Source of the DNA: an uncultured Muribaculaceae bacterium
GTDB lineage: Bacteria; Bacteroidota; Bacteroidia; Bacteroidales; Muribaculaceae
Assembly (NCBI GenBank): GCA_910586975.1
Contig: CAJUKX010000027.1
Span: 1 to 36,424, forward strand
Length of the DNA stretch: 36,424 nt
Direction: 5' to 3'
Shown here: piece by piece, positions 16,480 through 23,661 of the stretch
How the letters are laid out: every line of letters starts with the position of its first letter
Position numbering within the stretch: position 1 is the stretch's first letter
Notes under the pieces: generated by a model
What the model saw: only the letters and a program-made list of their open reading frames with translations
Told to the model about the DNA's origin: nothing
Database searches by the model: none
Position numbers and translations under genes: made by a program

Positions 16480-17940
16480 TTAAGCCTTGAGGTCGGCTAC
16501 TTTTTCGAGAGTACGGGTGAGCTGTCCCCAGAAGCGTTCAACTGCGGGGATGTGCATGCGCTCGTTGGGCGAGTGTACGTCCTTGAGTGTGGGACCGAAC
16601 GAAACCATGTCGAGATGAGGCAGTTTTTCTTTGAACAGACCACATTCGAGTCCGGCGTGGATGGCCTTGATAGCGGGTTTCACGCCGTAGAGTTCTTCGT
16701 ATGCGTCGCTGGCAAGGTGCATGATTGTAGAGTTGAGGTTGGGCTTCCATCCGGGGTATCCGTCGCCGTGGCTTACCTTGGCGCCTGCAAGTTCAAAGAG
16801 ATCTTCCACCTGGTGGGCGATGTCCCATTTGCGGCTTTCAACCGATGAACGCTGCGAGGTTGTTACCAGGATGGTGTTATCGGGCTGCATCTTTACAGAA
16901 GCGAGGTTGGTTGAGGTTTCAACGAGGCCTTCGATGTCGCGGCTCATTGATACAACTCCGTGAGGAGCGCAGTAGAGAGCACCAATCAGGTGATGTGCTG
17001 TGGTGGTGTCGATGCAGAAGTCTGGACGTTCAACCGATTCGATATGCAGTTCGAGAGTGGGTTCGATACCTTCGTATTCGCCCTTGATGTCGGCTACATA
17101 GTTGTTGAAAGCCACTACTATATCTTCTTTCTTTGAGGTATGCACGCCGAATACTGCGTGTGCAGCGCGGGGAATGGCATTGCGCAGGTTACCGCCTGAG
17201 ATTTCTACCAGCGAGAGCTCGTGTTTCTTTGTCATGAGCCACAGGAAGCGGGCAAGAAGCTTGTTGGCGTTGGCACGGCCAAGATGAATATCGCCGCCCG
17301 AGTGTCCGCCCAGACCCTTTTCGATGTCTAACTTGAAGTAGTGGAAATCGGTGGGAGCCATAGAGCGTTCGTAGTGGAATGTGCAGGTGGTGTCAACACC
17401 GCCGGCGCAACCTACGAAAAGCTCGGCATCGTCTTCAGAGTCGAGGTTGAGCAGCATCTGTCCGCTGATCATGCCGTCGCCCAGGTTGTTTGCACCGGTA
17501 AGGCCGGTTTCTTCATCAACGGTGAACAGGCATTCGATGGGGCCGTGAACGAGGTCTTTGTCAACGAGCACAGCCAGAGCGGCGGCCATACCTATGCCGT
17601 TGTCGGCGCCGAGAGTGGTGCCGTTGGCGCGGAGCCATTCGCCGTCTACGATAGTTTCGATGGCTTGGTTCTCGAAGTCGAAGTCCTTATTGTTTGATTC
17701 GCACACCATGTCCATGTGTGCTTGAAGAATTACGGTGGGAGCGCCTTCTTTGCCGGCTGTGGCGGGCTTGGTCATCACGACATTGCCTACAGCATCGGTC
17801 TTGGCAAAAATTCCGTGTTCAGCTGCGAAATCGAGGAGGAACTTGCGGATTTTTTCTTCTTTTTTAGAAGGACGGGGCACCTGTGTAATCTGGTCGAAAA
17901 TACCAAAAATGAGTGCCGGTTTGAGGTCTTTGATTGTCAT
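16480..17940 (-). CDS. pepD: Aminoacyl-histidine dipeptidase (M20 family)
   Basis: A 486-residue cytosolic metallopeptidase that cleaves dipeptides such as carnosine-like Xaa-His. The M20 metal and catalytic motifs are present: LQAHMDMV (73-79, His75 and Asp77), GADNGIGMA (111-119, bridging Asp113) and DEETGLTGA (142-150). The length matches PepD of E. coli (485 residues). The frame continues 17 codons upstream to 17991, but homologues begin at the MTIKDLKP start chosen here. A -7-like box lies about 100 bases upstream. The last residues (LTRTLEKVADLKA) are normal. Confidence 0.93.
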   Translation of the reverse strand: MTIKDLKPALIFGIFDQITQVPRPSKKEEKIRKFLLDFAAEHGIFAKTDAVGNVVMTKPATAGKEGAPTVILQAHMDMVCESNNKDFDFENQAIETIVDGEWLRANGTTLGADNGIGMAAALAVLVDKDLVHGPIECLFTVDEETGLTGANNLGDGMISGQMLLNLDSEDDAELFVGCAGGVDTTCTFHYERSMAPTDFHYFKLDIEKGLGGHSGGDIHLGRANANKLLARFLWLMTKKHELSLVEISGGNLRNAIPRAAHAVFGVHTSKKEDIVVAFNNYVADIKGEYEGIEPTLELHIESVERPDFCIDTTTAHHLIGALYCAPHGVVSMSRDIEGLVETSTNLASVKMQPDNTILVTTSQRSSVESRKWDIAHQVEDLFELAGAKVSHGDGYPGWKPNLNSTIMHLASDAYEELYGVKPAIKAIHAGLECGLFKEKLPHLDMVSFGPTLKDVHSPNERMHIPAVERFWGQLTRTLEKVADLKA

Positions 17941-18035
17941 AGTATCAATTGGTTTTATGGTCGATTGTGCTGTGAAAACGGCGCATATCAACGTATATAT
18001 AACGCTTTAATGTTAAAATTGTTTATTTTCGACCC

Positions 18036-18068
18036 CTAAGTTACAAAATAAATTCGATAAAATGCAAA
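18036..18068 (-). promoter_or_regulatory. Probable promoter of pepD
   Basis: Minus-strand TTTG (18065-18068), 21-base spacer, and TAACTTAG (18036-18043), one base off the -7 consensus. The leader would be about 90 bases. Confidence 0.5.
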
Positions 18069-18087
18069 AAAATCGGCCAAGCTTTCT

Positions 18088-18095
18088 TATATTTG
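18088..18095 (+). promoter_or_regulatory. -7 box of the small membrane protein / Skp-like operon
   Basis: TATATTTG, 23 bases before the start at 18119. It is divergent from the pepD promoter in the same gap. The -33 element is not clear. Confidence 0.55.
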
Positions 18096-18118
18096 CATTG
18101 TAAAAATCAGTAAGCCTC

Positions 18119-18334
18119 ATGAAATTGATAATTTTGGCTGTAATACTGCTGTTTTTGGCAGTTGTGATGCTTGGCATAAAGGTGCTGTTTGTGAAGGGGG
18201 CAAAATTCCCTTCGGGCCATATCAGCGATTCAGAGGCAATGCGTAGCCGCGGTATTGGCTGCGCTGCTCATTCTAATAAAGAAAGAAATATAAATATTAA
18301 TAATTTAAGGAGAAATCCAGAAATTAACTCATGA
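18119..18334 (+). CDS. Small single-helix membrane protein, function unknown
   Basis: A 71-residue protein with one N-terminal membrane helix (about 2-25) and a short soluble part holding KFPSGHISDSEAMRSRGIGC (31-50). I recall similar small proteins with a HxxxxxAMRxRGIGC motif in Bacteroidales, of unknown role. The end of the frame (about 56-71, rich in N, I and R) looks like translated leader sequence, and its stop overlaps the next start as ATGA (18331-18334), giving translational coupling to the lipoprotein gene. Its own -7 box lies just upstream. The start is the only ATG in the frame after the promoter. Confidence 0.65.
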   Translation: MKLIILAVILLFLAVVMLGIKVLFVKGAKFPSGHISDSEAMRSRGIGCAAHSNKERNININNLRRNPEINS

Positions 18335-18921
18335 AAAAACTTACCCTCGCCGTTGGAGTTTTGCTCGCCGTAGCCGGCGCAAGCTGCTCTGGTTCGGATA
18401 AAGCCCCTGTGAAGGCTGCTGTAACAAGCGACTCTACCACATCTACCTGCAACATTCGTTATATTGATATTGATTCTGTGCTGTCGGCTTACACTCTGGC
18501 ACAGGAACTCGCTGCCGAGCAGCAGAAGGAAATGCTGGCCTTTGAAAGCGCTGCACGTCAGAAAGATACAGACCTCAACCGTCAGGCTACAGCTATCGAA
18601 AACAAGGCTCGCAGCAACGGATACCTCACCGAAGAATCTTACAAGGCTGATGTAAACAACCTGCAGCAGCGCCAGACCGAGGCTAACAATTGGGCCAACA
18701 ACCACCAGAACCGTCTCGCACGTCTTGTGGCTGAGCAGAACCAGCGCCTTAACGATTCGCTCCAGAGCTTCCTCAAGTCTTACAACAAGGTTTACAACTA
18801 CGATGCAATCCTTGATAAGAAAGTAGGCTTCTTCAAACCCGAGCTCGACATCACCGCCGAAGTCATCGAAGGTCTCAACTCGCGCTACACTCCCGCCAAG
18901 AAAGAAGAAGAAAAGAAATAA
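18331..18921 (+). CDS. OmpH/Skp-like lipoprotein
   Basis: A 196-residue protein with a lipobox AGASC (Cys19). A short beta start, IRYIDIDSVLSAYTLAQEL (about 42-60), is followed by a long charged, alanine and glutamine-rich coiled coil (about 55-155). This is the arrangement of Skp/OmpH periplasmic chaperones, which hold unfolded outer membrane proteins. The lipid anchor differs from soluble E. coli Skp but is seen in Bacteroidota. An AAGGAG sequence is present about 20 bases before the start, too far for a normal ribosome site. The start overlaps the stop of the small membrane protein. A terminator follows at 18959. Confidence 0.82.
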   Translation: MKKLTLAVGVLLAVAGASCSGSDKAPVKAAVTSDSTTSTCNIRYIDIDSVLSAYTLAQELAAEQQKEMLAFESAARQKDTDLNRQATAIENKARSNGYLTEESYKADVNNLQQRQTEANNWANNHQNRLARLVAEQNQRLNDSLQSFLKSYNKVYNYDAILDKKVGFFKPELDITAEVIEGLNSRYTPAKKEEEKK

Positions 18922-18958
18922 TACGCACGACGGTTAACCGTCAATTGCTAAAATACCA

Positions 18959-19014
18959 TGACAACCACAACCGGCGTCGCTTGATTGACGGCTGATGTGG
19001 TTGTCAATTTTTTT
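18959..19014 (+). terminator. Terminator of the Skp-like lipoprotein operon
   Basis: TGACAACCACA (18959-18969) pairs with TGTGGTTGTCA (18996-19006), followed by a T run at 19008-19014. A mobile element starts at 19016, directly after the T run. Confidence 0.85.
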
Positions 19015-19015
19015 A

Positions 19016-19221
19016 GAGTGTGTTTGAATTTAACTCGTATTAAGCTTGAGAGTCAATTACGAGAGATTTTTTCAGCGTGAAGAAGGAGCGTAGCGAGCTA
19101 CGTGACTGATGAACGGTGGAAAAAGCACCGTAATTGGCCTCAAAATTAATGCGAAACATATCCTTATAATTTTCAATTCCTCAATATAATCATTTTTTGT
19201 GTGTTAAATCCAAACACACTC
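19016..19221 (+). mobile_element. Non-autonomous MITE-like element A
   Basis: A 206-bp element with ends GAGTGTGTTTGAATTTAAC and its near-perfect inverse, flanked by TTA on both sides (19013-19015 and 19222-19224). Inside, TCGTATTAAGCTTGAG (about 19035-19050) pairs imperfectly with CTCAAAATTAATGCGA (about 19139-19154), extending to a hairpin tip GAAGGAG (19082-19088), CGTAG, CGAG, CTACG, T, GACTGA (19104-19109). By hand count it differs from element B at 17 of 206 positions with no gaps. It fills the gap between the preceding terminator and the BASS gene, whose start is only 9 bases past the element. Confidence 0.9.
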
Positions 19222-19230
19222 TTAGGAACT

Positions 19231-20187
19231 ATGAAAGCTGTACAATTCGTTAAAGACTGGGCGCTGATAATAGCAATCCTTACCGGAGTACTGGGCTATT
19301 TCGCCTATGTAAACATACCCTTTTTGAATCCAACACATGCGTTTGTCAACACGGCTGTCAATATACTGCAACCGCTGCTTATCTTCTGCATGTTGTTCAT
19401 GACCTTTTGCCGCATCAATCCCACCCACCTGCGCCTCAGTCCGTGGCACGGTTGGTTGCTGCTCATACAGGGCGGATTGTTTGTAGCCCTCGGCCTTGTG
19501 CTTGTTATTTGGCCTTCGTTTGCGGCGAGGATAGAGGTGGAGGGCGCCATGCTGTGCCTGCTTTGTCCCACCGCCACGGCTGCGGCTGTGATAACCAAGA
19601 AACTTGGTGGCAAGGTGGCCGCCATAACTTCATATACCATACTTGTCAATCTGCTTGTAGCCGTTTTGGTTCCCGCTATGGCTCCGTTGGTTCATCCCAA
19701 TGCCGAGCTTGGATTTCTGTCATCCTCAGCCATTATCCTGGCCAAGGTATTTCCGTTGCTTCTGTTGCCGCTGATAGCTGCGCTGCTCATACGTTATATG
19801 TCGCCCAAACTGCATTTTTTCTTCAGCCATTATTCCGGCATTTCATTTTATCTGTGGGCGGTTGCCTTGACCCTTGCCATAGCGGTGACCACACGCAGCA
19901 TCGTTCACAGCGATGTGCCGGTGTCAACTCTGTGGTGGCTTGTGGTAATATCGCTGGTGTGTTGCATATTCCAGTTTTGGCTCGGCCGCAAGATAGGCGA
20001 ACATTACGGAGATAAAGTAACTGCCGGCCAGGCATTAGGACAGAAAAATACCGTGATGGCAATATGGATGGGCTACACATTCTTCAGCCCCGTAACCTCA
20101 ATGGTAGGCGGATTCTACAGTATCTGGCACAATGTATTCAACTCATATCAGCTCTACCAACACAAACGTCTTGAAAAGAAAAGCTGA
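19231..20187 (+). CDS. Bile acid:sodium symporter (BASS) family transporter
   Basis: A 318-residue membrane protein with nine or ten hydrophobic helices. The family signatures are MLCLLCPTATAAAVITKKLG (about 106-125) near the first unwound helix, and GQKNTVMAIWMGYTF, then SPVTSMVGGFYSIWHN, near the end. BASS proteins import organic acids or bile salts with sodium; the substrate here is not known. An in-frame ATG at 19201 belongs to the right end of element A and is rejected as the start. No promoter outside element A separates this gene from the terminator before it, so expression must come from within the element, from readthrough, or from an unrecognised site. Confidence 0.82.
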   Translation: MKAVQFVKDWALIIAILTGVLGYFAYVNIPFLNPTHAFVNTAVNILQPLLIFCMLFMTFCRINPTHLRLSPWHGWLLLIQGGLFVALGLVLVIWPSFAARIEVEGAMLCLLCPTATAAAVITKKLGGKVAAITSYTILVNLLVAVLVPAMAPLVHPNAELGFLSSSAIILAKVFPLLLLPLIAALLIRYMSPKLHFFFSHYSGISFYLWAVALTLAIAVTTRSIVHSDVPVSTLWWLVVISLVCCIFQFWLGRKIGEHYGDKVTAGQALGQKNTVMAIWMGYTFFSPVTSMVGGFYSIWHNVFNSYQLYQHKRLEKKS

Positions 20188-20212
20188 TTACTGATAATAC
20201 AATATAAAAAAT

Positions 20213-20245
20213 ACCCGTGCAATCATTGACTGCACGGGTGTTTTT
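20213..20245. terminator. Bidirectional terminator between the BASS gene and rpsA
   Basis: ACCCGTGCA (20213-20221) pairs with TGCACGGGT (20231-20239). There is a T run on the plus strand (20241-20245) and an A run at 20206-20211 that gives a T run on the minus strand. Confidence 0.9.
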
Positions 20246-20268
20246 ATTATCTATATAATCGTTAAAGA

Positions 20269-22059
20269 TTATTTGCCTGCGAGTTTGTCGCGGAGAGCGG
20301 CAAGAGCTTCGAGGTCGCCGAGAGTTGTCTTCTCGATAGCGGGAGCAGCAACGGGAGCTTCTTCAGCCTTGCGGGGAGCACGCTTGTTGCTCTTGCGTTC
20401 GGTAGCTGCGGCAGCCTTTTCAGCGCGAACTTCGTCTTCGAATGTGCGGCTGTGAGAAAGGATGATGCGCTTGGCGTCCTTGTTGAATTCGATAACCTTG
20501 AAGTTGAGCTTTTCGTCAACCTTGGCGGTTGTGCCGTCTTCCTTGGTGAGGTGCTTGGGAGTAGCGAAGCCTTCAACACCGTATGGGAGAGCAACAACAG
20601 CGCCCTTTTCGAGCATTTCGATGATAGTACCTTCGTGGATTGAACCAACGGTGAAGATGGTTTCAAATACATCCCAGGGGTTTTCTTCGAGCTGCTTGTG
20701 GCCGAGGCTCAGACGACGGTTGTCCTTGTCGATAGCGAGAACTTCAACTTCGATGTCGTTGCCAACCTGAGTGAATTCGCTGGGGTGCTTGATCTTCTTG
20801 GTCCAAGAAAGGTCAGAGATGTGGATGAGACCGTCAACGCCTTCTTCGATTTCAACGAATACGCCGAAGTTGGTGAAGTTGCGTACGCGGGCTGTGTGAC
20901 GTGAACCAACGGGGTACTTTTCTTCGATATTTTCCCAAGGATCGTTCTTGAGCTGCTTGATACCGAGGCTCATCTTGCGGTCTTCGCGGTCGAGGGTGAG
21001 GATAACGGCTTCTACTTCGTCGCCTACCTTCATGAAGTCCTGAGCTGAGCGGAGGTGCTGGCTCCAAGACATTTCGCTTACGTGGATGAGACCTTCTACG
21101 CCGGGAGCGATTTCGAGGAATGCGCCGTAGTCAGCCATAACGACAACTTTACCCTTAACGTGGTCGCCAACCTTGAGGTTGGGATCGAGGGCATCCCATG
21201 GATGGGGCTGGAGCTGCTTGAGACCGAGAGCGATGCGCTTCTTTTCGTCGTCGAAGTCGAGGATAACAACGTTGAGTTTCTGATCGAGTTCAACAACTTC
21301 GCTGGGCTTGGTAACGCGGCCCCAAGAGAGGTCGGTGATGTGGATAAGACCGTCAACACCACCGAGGTCGATGAATACACCGTAAGAAGTGATGTTCTTG
21401 ACAGTACCTTCGAGAACCTGACCCTTTTCGAGCTTGGCGATGATTTCGCGCTTCTGCTGTTCGAGTTCGGCTTCGATGAGGGCCTTGTGAGAAATAACAA
21501 CGTTCTTGAATTCTTCGTTGATCTTGACAACTTTGAATTCCATTGTCTTGCCTACATAAACATCGTAGTCGCGGATGGGCTTAACATCAATCTGCGAACC
21601 GGGGAGGAACGCTTCGATGCCGAATACATCCACAATCATGCCGCCTTTGGTGCGGCACTTGATGAAGCCTTTGATGATTTCATCGTTGGCGAGGGCTGCG
21701 TTGATGCGATCCCATGAGCGGGCTGCGCGAGCTTTCTTGTGCGACAAAATCAGCTGGCCTTTTTTGTCTTCCTGGTTTTCGATGAACACTTCTACCACGT
21801 CGCCGATCTTGATGTCGGGGTTGTAGCGGAATTCGCTCATCGGGATGATGCCATCGCTCTTATAACCGATGTTAACCACAGCTTCGCGCTTGTTGAGTGC
21901 GATGATGGTACCTTCGATTACGTCTTTGTCCTTAACTGTGTTAAGCGATTCATCATAAGTGCGGGTGAGCTCTTCGCGAGATTTTTCACCTGCGGTTTCG
22001 CCGTTTTCGTAGGCTTCCCAATCGAAGTCTGCGATGGCGGTTTTGGTTTCTTCTGCCAT
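20269..22059 (-). CDS. rpsA: 30S ribosomal protein S1
   Basis: A 596-residue protein with six S1 RNA-binding repeats at roughly 36-105, 120-185, 205-275, 290-360, 375-447 and 462-530. The most regular are the third to fifth (for example GVFIDLGGVDGLIHITDLSW). An alanine and lysine-rich tail follows. S1 draws mRNA to the 30S subunit; in Bacteroidota, where Shine-Dalgarno use is weak, it is thought to matter greatly for initiation. The length suits the family. It has its own promoter and a structured leader of about 70 bases. Confidence 0.96.
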   Translation of the reverse strand: MAEETKTAIADFDWEAYENGETAGEKSREELTRTYDESLNTVKDKDVIEGTIIALNKREAVVNIGYKSDGIIPMSEFRYNPDIKIGDVVEVFIENQEDKKGQLILSHKKARAARSWDRINAALANDEIIKGFIKCRTKGGMIVDVFGIEAFLPGSQIDVKPIRDYDVYVGKTMEFKVVKINEEFKNVVISHKALIEAELEQQKREIIAKLEKGQVLEGTVKNITSYGVFIDLGGVDGLIHITDLSWGRVTKPSEVVELDQKLNVVILDFDDEKKRIALGLKQLQPHPWDALDPNLKVGDHVKGKVVVMADYGAFLEIAPGVEGLIHVSEMSWSQHLRSAQDFMKVGDEVEAVILTLDREDRKMSLGIKQLKNDPWENIEEKYPVGSRHTARVRNFTNFGVFVEIEEGVDGLIHISDLSWTKKIKHPSEFTQVGNDIEVEVLAIDKDNRRLSLGHKQLEENPWDVFETIFTVGSIHEGTIIEMLEKGAVVALPYGVEGFATPKHLTKEDGTTAKVDEKLNFKVIEFNKDAKRIILSHSRTFEDEVRAEKAAAATERKSNKRAPRKAEEAPVAAPAIEKTTLGDLEALAALRDKLAGK

Positions 22060-22090
22060 TTAAAAAGTTAATAAATAATGTTAATTAATC

Positions 22091-22133
22091 GCGGCGCGAC
22101 ACACTCGCTGCCGCACATCTGTGGCTGCGCCAC
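22091..22133 (-). promoter_or_regulatory. Structured rpsA leader
   Basis: In the otherwise AT-rich rpsA leader, two GC-rich hairpins can form. One pairs GCGGC-GCGA (22091-22099) with TCGC and GCCGC (22105-22114), with a single bulged base. The other is GTGGC/GCCAC (22121-22133). S1 represses its own mRNA in E. coli, so an autoregulatory site is plausible but not shown. Confidence 0.45.
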
Positions 22134-22144
22134 AAAATGCGCTG

Positions 22145-22175
22145 CAAAGTTACAACATTTTTGGTTGATTTGCAA
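22145..22175 (-). promoter_or_regulatory. Promoter of rpsA
   Basis: Minus-strand TTG (22173-22175), 20-base spacer and TAACTTTG (22145-22152), between the end of sufS and rpsA. Confidence 0.75.
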
Positions 22176-22223
22176 GTGCTTTGCGTCGGAATGACAGATG
22201 AAATCCGCTGAATTTTAATGCAA

Positions 22224-23435
22224 TTATTGCAACATCGGTGCTATGCGGGCCAGGGTGGAGATAAATGTGTCGACCTCTTCGGTTGTATTGTACACCGCAA
22301 ACGATGCGCGTACGGTGCCTTCTATACCCAGCGACTGCATCAGCGGCTGGGCGCAGTGGTGGCCGGTGCGCACGGCTATTCCCATCTTGTCGAGCAGCAT
22401 GCCGGTGTCGTAGTGGTGGGCGTGGCCTATGAGAAATGATATCACCGCGCATTTGCCGGGAGCCGTACCATAGATTTTCAGACCGGGGATTTCGAGCAGG
22501 CGCGGGGTGGCGTATTCGAGCAGCGAGTGCTCGTGGGCGGCGATGTTTTCTATGCCTGTGCGATCCATGTACTCTACGGCCGAGGTGAATGCGGCTGCGT
22601 CGACGTAGTCGGGGGTGCCGGCCTCGAATTTATAGGGCAGGTCGGCCCATGTGGTGCCCGAGAAGCTCACGTGGCCTATCATCTCACCGCCGCCCTGATA
22701 CGGCGGCATCTTCTCCAACAGTTCGCGGCGGCCATAGAGTATACCTATGCCGGTGGGGCCGTACATCTTGTGTGATGAGAAAGCATAGAAGTCGCATCCC
22801 AATTGTTGAACATCTACTTTGATGTGAGGAACGCCTTGCGCTCCGTCAACGCATATCACACAGCCGTGCTCGTGGGCGATTCGCGACATCTCGGCAATTG
22901 GATTCACGGTACCGAGCACGTTTGAGGCGTGACATACCGATACCAGCTTGGTGCGCCGAGTGAACAGCGATCGGTACACATCAAGGTCGAGCGAACCGTC
23001 GGGAGTGATTGGCACTACCTTGATTTTTATGCGTTTGCGCTGTTGCAGCAATTGCCAGGGAACAATGTTGGAGTGGTGCTCCATCACGGTGAGTATAATC
23101 TCGTCATCGTCCTGAAGCAAACGGCCATAACTTGATGCTACCAGATTGATAGCCTCGGTGGTGCCGCGGGTGAATATAATCTCGTCGGTAGAGGGGGCGT
23201 TGATGAAACGGCAGGCGGTGATGCGGCCAAGTTCCATAGCATCGGTGGCCTCCTGCGACAGGCAATGCACTCCCCTGTGTACGTTGGCCTTATGGTTGAA
23301 GTAAGCCTTCTCGATAGCCTCCACCACGCATCGCGGAGTCTGCGATGTGGCGGCGTTATCGAGATATATGAGCTTGCGGCCATAAACCTCGCGCTCAAGT
23401 ATTGGAAAGTCTTTGCGTATGGAGTCTATATTCAT
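22224..23435 (-). CDS. sufS: SufS-type cysteine desulfurase
   Basis: A 403-residue PLP enzyme that takes sulfur from cysteine for Fe-S cluster assembly. The PLP lysine is Lys223 in SSHKMYGPTGIG, His120-121 and Asp197 sit at the expected cofactor positions, and the persulfide cysteine is Cys361 in RTGHHCAQP, followed by the RASFAVYNT motif. The length and the short active-site loop fit group II (SufS). It is the last gene of the suf operon. Element B now separates it from sufD by about 210 bases; the original gap can be reconstructed as 8 bases. Confidence 0.95.
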   Translation of the reverse strand: MNIDSIRKDFPILEREVYGRKLIYLDNAATSQTPRCVVEAIEKAYFNHKANVHRGVHCLSQEATDAMELGRITACRFINAPSTDEIIFTRGTTEAINLVASSYGRLLQDDDEIILTVMEHHSNIVPWQLLQQRKRIKIKVVPITPDGSLDLDVYRSLFTRRTKLVSVCHASNVLGTVNPIAEMSRIAHEHGCVICVDGAQGVPHIKVDVQQLGCDFYAFSSHKMYGPTGIGILYGRRELLEKMPPYQGGGEMIGHVSFSGTTWADLPYKFEAGTPDYVDAAAFTSAVEYMDRTGIENIAAHEHSLLEYATPRLLEIPGLKIYGTAPGKCAVISFLIGHAHHYDTGMLLDKMGIAVRTGHHCAQPLMQSLGIEGTVRASFAVYNTTEEVDTFISTLARIAPMLQ

Positions 23436-23455
23436 TTTAGTTCTTATTTTTCTAA

Positions 23456-23661
23456 GAGTGTGTTTGGATTTAACTCGTATTAAGCTTGAGTGTCAATTAC
23501 GAGAGATTTTTTCAGCGTGAAGAGGGAGCGTAGCGAGCTACGTGACTGATGAACGGTGAAAAAAGCACCGGAATTGGCCTCAAGATTAATGCGAAACATA
23601 TACTTAGAATCTTCAATTCTATAATATAGTAAATATTTGTGTGTTAAATTCAAACACACTC
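23456..23661 (+). mobile_element. Non-autonomous MITE-like element B, between sufD and sufS
   Basis: A 206-bp copy of element A (17 differences by hand count) in the same plus-strand orientation, flanked by TAA at 23453-23455 and 23662-23664. The hairpin tip is GAGGGAG (23522-23528), CGTAG, CGAG, CTACG, T, GACTGA (to 23549). The A-to-G change within GARGGAG lies opposite T, so pairing is kept as G-T. It lies inside the suf operon, so it is transcribed in reverse, and it supplies the last two residues and the stop codon of SufD. Confidence 0.9.

Noticed and set aside
19082..19120. Box C/D-like snoRNA motifs (TGATGA and CTGA) in the element tip
   Set aside because: TGATGA is absent from elements 1 and C, and such RNAs are not known in bacteria; the tandem G.A pairing explains the conserved parts better.
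19201..19230. Upstream start for the BASS transporter
   Set aside because: The ten extra residues come from the end of element A.
20273..21826. Several long plus-strand open frames opposite rpsA, and similar ones opposite pckA and the suf genes
   Set aside because: They are shadows of strongly biased codon use in the true genes and show no domains or signals.
19016..23661. Composite transposon bounded by elements A and B
   Set aside because: The copies have separate target duplications (TTA and TAA), no transposase is present, and the interior holds core genes (rpsA, sufS).
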